DNA of 21,361 nt. Origin: Bacillota bacterium. GTDB taxonomy: Bacteria; Bacillota; Limnochordia; Limnochordales; ZCTH02-B6. Under the pieces are notes generated by a model that was not told the DNA's origin, searched no databases, and was given only the letters and a program-made list of their open reading frames with translations. The DNA is taken from contig PKQR01000021.1 of assembly GCA_017578085.1 (NCBI GenBank), positions 1-21,361 on the forward strand, written 5' to 3'. This document shows, piece by piece, positions 15,655-21,361 of the stretch (positions are counted from its first letter, which is position 1; each line of letters begins with the position of its first letter). The translations under genes and the position numbers were made by a program.

Positions 15655-17915
15655 GCCCGCTCCAGGGGCGCCATGCTGGCCAACAGCTTCTTCACCCCAT
15701 GGCCGGGAAACGCCACCGTCAAGATCAGATCACCCGCGGACGATTCGCAGCTGACGATGGTCCCCTGGCCCCACACGCGATGGTACACCTTGTCCCCCGG
15801 CCGCCAGTCTTGCGCCGCCCCCGCGCCGGCAGCCGCGGGAGCGCTCGCGCCAGCTCCGGGCACGCGACGGGCACCGGCGGGCGCGCCTCGCCCCGCCAGT
15901 GACATGGTCACGGGACCCGACCCCGGCCGGCCCGCGCGCCCGCCCGGCAACACTTGCCACCGGGCCCGGGCCGCCTGGGCTCGGATCTCCTCGGAGCGAT
16001 TCTCAACCAGGTGCTCCGGGATCTCGCCCACAAAGCGGGACACCGCCGACGCCACCGGCTCGCCGTACAGCATCCGCTGCTGGGCGCAGGTGAGATACAG
16101 CCGCTCCTTGGCCCGGGTCATCCCGACGTAGCAGAGGCGGCGCTCCTCTTCCAGCTCCCCGGGTTCCATGACGGCCCGGGAGTGGGGGAACACGCCCTCC
16201 TCCATCCCCACCAGAAACACCACGGGAAACTCCAAGCCCTTGGCCGCGTGCAAGGTCATCATGACCACCGAGTCGGCCTGCGGGTCGTACACGTCCACGT
16301 CCGACACAAGCGCCACGTGCTCGAGGAACGCGCCCAAGTCCTGGCCTTGCTCCAGCTCAAACTGCCGGGTTACCGAGAGGAACTCTTTCAGGTTTTCAAT
16401 CCGGGCCTCGGCTTCCACCGAGCGCTCGGCGTGCAGCTCGGCCAAGTAGCCCGATTCCTCCAGCACCCGCTCGGCCAGGGCCGTGAGGCTCACCGCGCCC
16501 ACCAGCCGCCGCCAGCCCTCTACGAGCTCATAAAAAGCCCGCACCTTGCCCGCGGCCGCCGGGGACAACTCGGCTAGGGCGGCCTCGTCGTTCAACGTTT
16601 CATACAAGGGCATCCCCATGGCGGCCGCGTAGTCGTCGAGCCGGCTTAAGGTCGTGTCGCCGATGCCGCGCTTTGGCACGTTGATGATGCGGCGCAGGCT
16701 CAGGGAATCGTATGGATTGAAGATGAGCCGCAGATAGGCCAAAAGGTCCTTGATTTCCTTGCGCTCGTAAAACCGCACGCCGGACACGATCCGGTACGGG
16801 ATGCCCCGGCGGATGAACTCCTCTTCAAAGGTGCGGCTTTGCGCGTGCGTCCGGTAAAGGATGGCGAAGTCCCGGTACGACCGCCCCTCCTCTAGCACCC
16901 CATGCCGGATCTCGTCGCCGACGAAAGCCGCCTCCTCCCGCTCGTCGCCCGCCTGGTAGAAGATAATCGGGTCGCCCTCGGGATTGTGGGTCCACAGCTT
17001 TTTCTCCGGGCGGTCCAAGTTGTTGGCGATCACGTTGTTGGCGGCCTCAAGAATCCGCTTGGTGGAGCGGTAGTTCTGCTCGAGCTTGATGACCGTCGCG
17101 TCGGGGTAGTCCCGCTCAAAATCCAGGATGTTGCGGATGTCCGCGCCTCGGAATCGGTAGATGCTCTGGTCCGCGTCCCCCACCACGCACAGGTTGCGGT
17201 GGCGGCTGGCCAACATGTTCACCAGGACGTACTGGGCGCGGTTGGTGTCCTGGTACTCGTCGATCATCAGGTAGCGGAAACGCTCTTGGTAGTGTTCGAG
17301 CACCGCCGGGTCTTCCCGGAACAGGCGCACCGTCGCCAGGATGAGGTCGTCGAAATCGAAAGCGCCGTTCTGCTTGAGCTTAGCCTGGTACCCCTCGTAC
17401 ACCCGCGCCACGGTGCGCTCCCAAAAGTCGGTGGCCTGGGCGGCGTAACCCGCCGGGTCCAACAGCTCGTTTTTCGCCGCGCTGATGGCCGCGAGAATCC
17501 CCCGGGGCTCGTAGCGCTTCGGATCCAGGTTGAGCTCCTTGAGGGTTTCCTTGACGGCCGCGAGCTGGTCCGCCGTGTCAAAGATGAGGAAGTGCCGCGG
17601 GAACCCGAGACGGTCCGCGTGCCGGCGCAGTATCTGCACGCAGGTGGCGTGGAACGTCCCCACCCACACCTGCTCGCCCGCGGGACCGATGAGCCGCGTC
17701 ACCCGTTCCCGCATCTCCCGGGCGGCCTTGTTGGTAAAGGTAACGGCTAGGATGGCCCACGGCGGTACGCCCTTCACTTCGAGCAGGTACGCGATGCGGT
17801 AGGTGAGCACGCGCGTCTTGCCGCTGCCCGCGCCGGCGATGATGAGCAGGGGCCCCTCCGTGTGCTGTACGGCCGCCAGCTGCGTTTCGTTGAGGTCTTT
17901 GAGCCAATCGGTCAA
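15651..17915 (-). CDS. pcrA: ATP-dependent DNA helicase PcrA (UvrD/Rep family)
   Basis: A 754-residue superfamily 1A 3'-5' helicase for repair and replication-fork maintenance in the cytoplasm. Motifs in order: Q motif LNETQLAAV, Walker A AGAGSGKT (27-34), motif Ia TFTNKAAREM, Walker B DEYQD (219-223), motif III GDADQSIYRFRGA, motif IV EQNYRST (279-285), motif V TLHAAKGLEFPVV, motif VI YVGMTRAKERL. After a Gly/Ala/Pro-rich linker, a C-terminal domain (DKVYHRVWGQGTI onward) matches the RNA-polymerase-binding Tudor-like tail of Gram-positive PcrA. Start: TTG at 17915 with GGGAGG about ten bases upstream; the frame also has a GTG at 17948 lacking an RBS. It follows hisIE closely, so it may be read from the his operon. 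ligA, its common partner, is displaced. Confidence 0.96.
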   Translation of the reverse strand: MTDWLKDLNETQLAAVQHTEGPLLIIAGAGSGKTRVLTYRIAYLLEVKGVPPWAILAVTFTNKAAREMRERVTRLIGPAGEQVWVGTFHATCVQILRRHADRLGFPRHFLIFDTADQLAAVKETLKELNLDPKRYEPRGILAAISAAKNELLDPAGYAAQATDFWERTVARVYEGYQAKLKQNGAFDFDDLILATVRLFREDPAVLEHYQERFRYLMIDEYQDTNRAQYVLVNMLASRHRNLCVVGDADQSIYRFRGADIRNILDFERDYPDATVIKLEQNYRSTKRILEAANNVIANNLDRPEKKLWTHNPEGDPIIFYQAGDEREEAAFVGDEIRHGVLEEGRSYRDFAILYRTHAQSRTFEEEFIRRGIPYRIVSGVRFYERKEIKDLLAYLRLIFNPYDSLSLRRIINVPKRGIGDTTLSRLDDYAAAMGMPLYETLNDEAALAELSPAAAGKVRAFYELVEGWRRLVGAVSLTALAERVLEESGYLAELHAERSVEAEARIENLKEFLSVTRQFELEQGQDLGAFLEHVALVSDVDVYDPQADSVVMMTLHAAKGLEFPVVFLVGMEEGVFPHSRAVMEPGELEEERRLCYVGMTRAKERLYLTCAQQRMLYGEPVASAVSRFVGEIPEHLVENRSEEIRAQAARARWQVLPGGRAGRPGSGPVTMSLAGRGAPAGARRVPGAGASAPAAAGAGAAQDWRPGDKVYHRVWGQGTIVSCESSAGDLILTVAFPGHGVKKLLASMAPLERA

Positions 17916-17951
17916 CTTGGGTTGGCCTCCCGCTGCGCCCGGCGACACCCG

Positions 17952-18632
17952 TCAGCGGCCGGTCTGCGCGTCCTTGCGCCGGCTGCGCAGCACCTGAAAC
18001 ACCTGCTTGGGGGTAATGCCCCGCTCGGCCATGAGCACGGTCAAATGGTACACCAGGTCGGCCGTCTCCTCGAGCAGCGGCTGCTTGGTGTCGTTCTTGG
18101 CGGCGATGATGACTTCGGCGCTCTCCTCGCCGATCTTCTTGAGGATCTTGTCGAGGCCCTCACGGAACAGGTAGGCCGTGTAGGAGCCCTCCTGGGGATG
18201 GTCCCGGCGGTCGATGATGACGTTATAGAGTTCTTCGAAGACGTCCTCCCCGCGGCCGTACACCTCCTCCGGGTCAAACACGGGCTCCGCGTTGGGCACC
18301 GGCTCGCCTTCCCGGGTGAGCTCGTAGTGGAAACACGAGCGGTAGCCCTCGTGGCACGCCCCGGGCCCTTCCTGCTCGACCTTCAGCAAAAGCGCATCCC
18401 CGTCGCAGTCGGCGATGATGGCCCGCACATGCTGGTAATGGCCCGACTCTTCCCCTTTCAGCCACAGCTTTTGGCGGCTGCGGCTCCAGTACCACGCTTT
18501 CCCCGTCTCGAGGGTGCGCTGCAGGGCCTCACGGTTCATGTGGGCCAGCATCAGCACTTCGCCACTGTGGACGTCCTGTACCACCACCGGGATGAGCCCG
18601 TTGTTCTGAAACCTCAACTGCGACCATTCCAT
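17952..18632 (-). CDS. hisIE: Bifunctional phosphoribosyl-AMP cyclohydrolase / phosphoribosyl-ATP pyrophosphatase
   Basis: A 226-residue fusion enzyme for steps two and three of histidine synthesis: the C-terminal HisE domain hydrolyses PR-ATP to PR-AMP and the N-terminal HisI domain opens the purine ring. HisI shows the metal-binding DCDGD (D75, C76, D77, D79) and Cys93 and Cys100 in GACHEGYRSC. HisE (about 128-220) shows IGEESAEVIIAAKN and the ETADLVYHL helix. The ATG at 18632 with a GGGGGG site ten bases upstream is preferred to the ATG at 18662. Last his gene of the run, 145 bases after hisF; that gap holds no gene. Confidence 0.95.
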   Translation of the reverse strand: MEWSQLRFQNNGLIPVVVQDVHSGEVLMLAHMNREALQRTLETGKAWYWSRSRQKLWLKGEESGHYQHVRAIIADCDGDALLLKVEQEGPGACHEGYRSCFHYELTREGEPVPNAEPVFDPEEVYGRGEDVFEELYNVIIDRRDHPQEGSYTAYLFREGLDKILKKIGEESAEVIIAAKNDTKQPLLEETADLVYHLTVLMAERGITPKQVFQVLRSRRKDAQTGR

Positions 18633-18777
18633 GTCGCATAAACCCCCCGACCCTTGTTGCACGCTGCATGCGGCGGCCTTTCCGCCCGGCCGCCCTGGCT
18701 TGCGCGCCGATCACCGGGCCTTGCTTCCGCCGGCGGCTTGGCGCCTGCGCCTGCGCCGGCCTTCGACGCGGCCCATC

Positions 18778-19548
18778 TTACAGCCGCACGGGGATGCCAG
18801 CCTGGCGCAAATACTCCTTGAGCGCCCTAATCTCTACCTGCCGGAAGTGGAAGATGCTGGCCGCCAGCACGGCATCGGCCCGGCCGATGAGCAGCCCGTC
18901 CCGCAGGTGCTCCATGGTCCCCGCGCCGCCCGAAGCGACGATGGGGATCTTGACGGCCTCCTTGACGCGGCGGTTGAGCTCGTTGTCGTAGCCTTGCTTG
19001 GTGCCGTCAAAGTCGATGCTGTTCAGCACCAGTTCCCCCGCGCCCAAGCCTTCCGCCCGCATCGCCCATTCTAGCACGTCCAGGCCCGTCGGGGTCGTCC
19101 CGCCTTTGACGACCACTTCCCAGGACAACTGGCCGCCCGGCCCCGTCCGGCGCCGGCAGTCGATGGACAGTACGATCCGGTTTGAGCCGAAGCGGGCCGC
19201 GGCTTCCTGGATGAGCTCGGGCCGCTGCACCGCGGCGGTGTTGATGGATACCTTATCCGCGCCCGCTTCAAACAACGCCTCCATATCCGCCACCGAGCGC
19301 ACGCCGCCGCCCACGGTCAAAGGCACGGAGATGGCGGCCGCCACGCGCCGCACCACATCCAGCATGGTGCCGCGGCCCTCGGTGGACGCGGTTATGTCAA
19401 ACAGCGCGATCTCGTCGGCCCCTTCCCGGTCGTACGCGGCGGCCATCTCCACCGGATCGCCCGCGTCGCGGATGTCCCGGAATTGCGTGCCTTTCACCAC
19501 GCGCCCGTCCCGCACGTCCAGACAGGGGATGATGCGTTTCGTCTCCAT
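18778..19548 (-). CDS. hisF: Imidazole glycerol phosphate synthase cyclase subunit HisF
   Basis: A 256-residue TIM barrel that converts PRFAR and ammonia to imidazole glycerol phosphate and AICAR. Catalytic residues D11 (IIPCLDVRDGRVVKG) and D130 (VLSIDCRR) fall at exactly the positions known from Thermotoga HisF, and the phosphate-binding GGGVRS and ASGGAG loops are present. ATG at 19548 has GGAGGAG seven bases upstream. Length is typical. Its glutaminase partner HisH, which supplies ammonia and is usually encoded between hisB and hisA, is absent from this window. 38 bases separate it from hisA. Confidence 0.97.
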   Translation of the reverse strand: METKRIIPCLDVRDGRVVKGTQFRDIRDAGDPVEMAAAYDREGADEIALFDITASTEGRGTMLDVVRRVAAAISVPLTVGGGVRSVADMEALFEAGADKVSINTAAVQRPELIQEAAARFGSNRIVLSIDCRRRTGPGGQLSWEVVVKGGTTPTGLDVLEWAMRAEGLGAGELVLNSIDFDGTKQGYDNELNRRVKEAVKIPIVASGGAGTMEHLRDGLLIGRADAVLAASIFHFRQVEIRALKEYLRQAGIPVRL

Positions 19549-19586
19549 GGGTTCTCCTCCATCCTGCAAAGGGGCCCGCTGTTTCC

Positions 19587-20381
19587 CTAGCCTACGTCCG
19601 CCCGGCCGACGGCGTCCGGCCGACCAGCTGCTTCCGGCCGGAGTAAGGCCAACGCGGCTCTGAGGTCCACGGCGCCCGTGTAGAGGGCTTTGCCGACGAT
19701 GGCCCCGACGACGCCCCGGTCCCTTAGGGCGGCCAGGGTGCGCAAGTCGTCCAGGCTGCTGACGCCGCCTGAGGCGATCACCGGTACCCCGGCGGTCGCC
19801 ACCCGCTCCAGCGCCGCCAAATTGGGACCCGAAAGCGTTCCGTCCCGGGCAATGTCGGTGAAGATGATCTGGGCGACGCCCCGCCGGCCCATCTCCCGGG
19901 CCAGTTCCACGGCGTCCCTTTCTGTACCTTCCGCCCACCCCCGCACGGCCACCCGGCCGTCGCGGGCGTCGATGCCGACCAGCACCCGGCCCGGGAACCG
20001 GCGGCACGCCTCCTCCACCAGCTCGGGCTGCTCGATGGCGGCCGTGCCTAAGATGGCGTAGGCGATGCCCGAAGCCAGCACCTGCTCGATGGCGGCCATG
20101 CTGCGGATGCCGCCGCCCAGCTCCACGGGGATATCCACGGCCCGCGCGATCTCCGTGGCCACCGCGAGGTTTCTCGGGCGCCCCTCAAACGCCCCGTCCA
20201 GGTCCACCACGTGCAGGCGGCGGGCGCCGGCCGCGGCGAAGGCGCGCGCCACGGCCACCGGGTCGTCGGAATAGACCGTCTCGCGGGAAGGATCGCCCTG
20301 CACCAGCCGCACGCAGCGCCCGCCCCGCAGGTCGATGGCAGGGATGATCAGAAAGCCCGGATCGCTGCCCATGCCCGTCAC
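19587..20381 (-). CDS. hisA: ProFAR isomerase HisA
   Basis: A 264-residue TIM barrel that isomerises ProFAR to PRFAR, the step before HisF. D17 (IIPAIDLRGGRCVRL) and D138 (GIDARDGRVAVRGW) match the catalytic aspartate pair, and the phosphate loops ELGGGIRS and ASGGVSS are present. The start is placed at the GTG at 20381, whose bases overlap the hisB stop (GTGA); an ATG at 20372 is equally possible. An SD-like AAGGGGTGAT lies just upstream inside hisB. The C-terminus has a short Gly/Ala/Arg extension (about 15 residues) beyond the barrel. The direct hisB-hisA overlap leaves no room for hisH. Confidence 0.96.
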   Translation of the reverse strand: MTGMGSDPGFLIIPAIDLRGGRCVRLVQGDPSRETVYSDDPVAVARAFAAAGARRLHVVDLDGAFEGRPRNLAVATEIARAVDIPVELGGGIRSMAAIEQVLASGIAYAILGTAAIEQPELVEEACRRFPGRVLVGIDARDGRVAVRGWAEGTERDAVELAREMGRRGVAQIIFTDIARDGTLSGPNLAALERVATAGVPVIASGGVSSLDDLRTLAALRDRGVVGAIVGKALYTGAVDLRAALALLRPEAAGRPDAVGRADVG

Positions 20382-20983
20382 TCGATCACCCCTTTGGTGG
20401 AAGGAACGCCCACGACCCGGGGGTCAAGGGCCACCGCATCCCTGAGAGCCCGCGCAAACGCCTTGAAGCCTGCCTCAAGGATGTGGTGGCTGTTTCTACC
20501 CGCAAGCTGCCGCAGGTGCAGCGTAATTCCCGCGGTATTGACGACGGCGCGGAAAAATTCCTCGCCCAGCTCCGCGTCAAACTCCCCTACCCGCCCGCTG
20601 GGTGCGAGGTCATAGGCCAAGTACGGGCGCCCGCTGATGTCGATGGCGGCCAGCACCAGCGCCTCGTCCATGGGCACGTAGGCATGCCCGAAGCGTCGGA
20701 TCCCCGCCTTGTCCCCGAGGGCCTGGCGCAGCGCCTGGCCCAGGCAAAGACCCGTGTCTTCCACCGTGTGGTGCCCGTCCACGTGCAGGTCGCCCTGGCA
20801 GTGCACCTCCAGGTCAAAGGTCCCGTGGCGGGCGAGTGCCGCCAGCAGGTGGTCGAAAAACCCGATGCCCGTCTCCACCTGCGCGCGGCCCTGGCCGTCC
20901 AAGTCCAGCACCAGCTTGATGTCGGTCTCGGCCGTGCGCCGCTGCACCTCGCCCCGGCGGGGCTGCTTGGCAGCATCCATCAT
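20378..20983 (-). CDS. hisB: Imidazoleglycerol-phosphate dehydratase HisB
   Basis: A 201-residue monofunctional dehydratase (step six of histidine synthesis), converting imidazole glycerol phosphate to imidazole acetol phosphate. Metal-binding motifs are present: GIGFFDHLL (H45), DGHHTVED (69-76) and NSHHILE (164-170). The first position of the second motif reads DG where most homologues have DD, a mild variation. Start ATG at 20983 with GGGGAGGGG eight bases upstream; the next codon is also ATG. It lacks the phosphatase domain of the enterobacterial fusion, as in most bacteria. Its stop overlaps the hisA start by four bases. Confidence 0.96.
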   Translation of the reverse strand: MMDAAKQPRRGEVQRRTAETDIKLVLDLDGQGRAQVETGIGFFDHLLAALARHGTFDLEVHCQGDLHVDGHHTVEDTGLCLGQALRQALGDKAGIRRFGHAYVPMDEALVLAAIDISGRPYLAYDLAPSGRVGEFDAELGEEFFRAVVNTAGITLHLRQLAGRNSHHILEAGFKAFARALRDAVALDPRVVGVPSTKGVIE

Positions 20984-20993
20984 CGCGTCCCCT

Positions 20994-21047
20994 CCCCTGC
21001 CGCGCCTGCCTGCCCTGCGGCGCGTGTCTCCCCTGCGGCGCCCTCCC
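20994..21047. repeat. Three-copy 18-bp imperfect tandem repeat between hisD and hisB
   Basis: The 93-bp hisD-hisB gap contains three adjacent 18-bp units (20994-21011, 21012-21029, 21030-21047), each built on CCCTGC(C/G)GCGC. On the minus strand each unit offers an SD-like GCAGGGG or GCAGGG. The unit nearest hisB merges with its ribosome site. Likely arose by slippage; function unknown. Confidence 0.5.
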
Positions 21048-21076
21048 GCCCAGTCCCGGGTTCGCCGCCCTGCGCC

Positions 21077-21361
21077 TCACCGGTGCGCAGCACCGCACCC
21101 TTGCGCAGCGCCGCGCCCAGCCGCATCGCGGCGCAGCGCCTGCAAGCGGACGTGCACCGCCTGGGCGTGGGCGACGAGGCCCTCGATGTCCGCGAGCCGC
21201 GCCGCGTCCTCGCCCTCGGCCAGGAAGGCGTCCTGCGTGTAGGCAACGACGCCGACGCGGCGCACGAAGTCGTCGACGCTCAATTGCGACGCAAACCGGG
21301 CCGTGCCGTTGGTGGGCAGGATGTGGTTGAGCCCGGCGATGTAGTCGCCCATCACCTCGGG
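21077..21361 (-). CDS. hisD: Histidinol dehydrogenase HisD (C-terminal 94 residues only)
   Basis: The window ends inside this gene, so only its C-terminus is visible. HisD oxidises histidinol to histidine in two NAD+-dependent steps. The fragment holds the zinc-site region GDYIAGLNHILPTNGTARF (the Asp and His of GDY...NH), then LSVDDFVRRVGVVAYTQDAF, and the conserved EGLVAHAQAVHVR with the second zinc/catalytic His. After that, about 20 extra Ala/Arg/Gly-rich residues precede the stop at 21077. LNH replaces the more common PNH. First visible gene of the his run. Confidence 0.95.
   Translation of the reverse strand, partial: PEVMGDYIAGLNHILPTNGTARFASQLSVDDFVRRVGVVAYTQDAFLAEGEDAARLADIEGLVAHAQAVHVRLQALRRDAAGRGAAQGCGAAHR

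Noticed and set aside
18670..18700. Seven-bp GGCGGCC/GGCCGCC hairpin in the hisF-hisIE gap as a terminator
   Set aside because: No T-tract follows, the stem is short for such GC-rich DNA, and hisIE follows directly.
18778..20007. 409-codon minus-strand frame that contains HisF as its C-terminal part
   Set aside because: The N-terminal portion is hisA read in another frame; hisF has its own ATG and GGAGGAG site at 19548.

Overview
The window is GC-rich and carries strong purine-rich Shine-Dalgarno sites with frequent GTG and TTG starts. Its housekeeping genes are of Firmicutes type: ligA, a PcrA helicase with the Gram-positive C-terminal domain, and a hisD-B-A-F-IE run. Together these suggest a high-GC Bacillota lineage (Limnochordia, Symbiobacterium or Thermaerobacter-like). 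That placement is an inference; there is no rRNA or tRNA here to confirm it.

Layout. Almost everything reads on the minus strand, so transcription runs from high to low coordinates. At the right edge is a histidine operon: hisD (C-terminal part), hisB, hisA, hisF, hisIE, followed by pcrA (17915-15651). A D-Ala-D-Ala carboxypeptidase (14452-15654, plus strand) converges on pcrA. At the left edge lies ligA (1913 to beyond base 1). pcrA and ligA are usually neighbours in Firmicutes; here about 13.7 kb lies between them.

The inserted block is the interesting part. In transcription order it holds a NitT/TauT-type ABC importer (binding protein, permease, ATPase); an amicyanin-like type 1 copper protein; a secreted PQQ-type quinoprotein dehydrogenase with a W-D-x-D lanthanide-type motif; and an XoxJ/MxaJ-like periplasmic protein. 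A small divergent DUF350 membrane gene follows on the plus strand. After it come a PedB/PedC-like ABC-2 transporter (ATPase, permease), a membrane-anchored family 3 solute-binding protein, and a large CopD fusion protein.

Working model (inference). The dehydrogenase oxidises an alcohol or aldehyde outside the membrane and passes electrons to the copper protein instead of the usual cytochrome c (XoxG/MxaG). The CopD protein supplies or handles copper. The XoxJ-like and SBP/ABC proteins mature the enzyme or move its metal, cofactor or substrate. No cytochrome c, pqq biosynthesis gene or methanol-specific gene is visible in the window. The dehydrogenase itself is atypical: the second lanthanide-type Asp is present, but the classical Glu and Asn metal ligands and the vicinal Cys-Cys pair are not.

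Non-coding features include a terminator-like hairpin after the dehydrogenase gene, a perfect 11-bp stem-loop after the NitT binding-protein gene, paired GTATAC sites and 22-bp-phased repeats in the 14.0-14.4 kb divergent region, and two sets of 18-bp imperfect tandem repeats.
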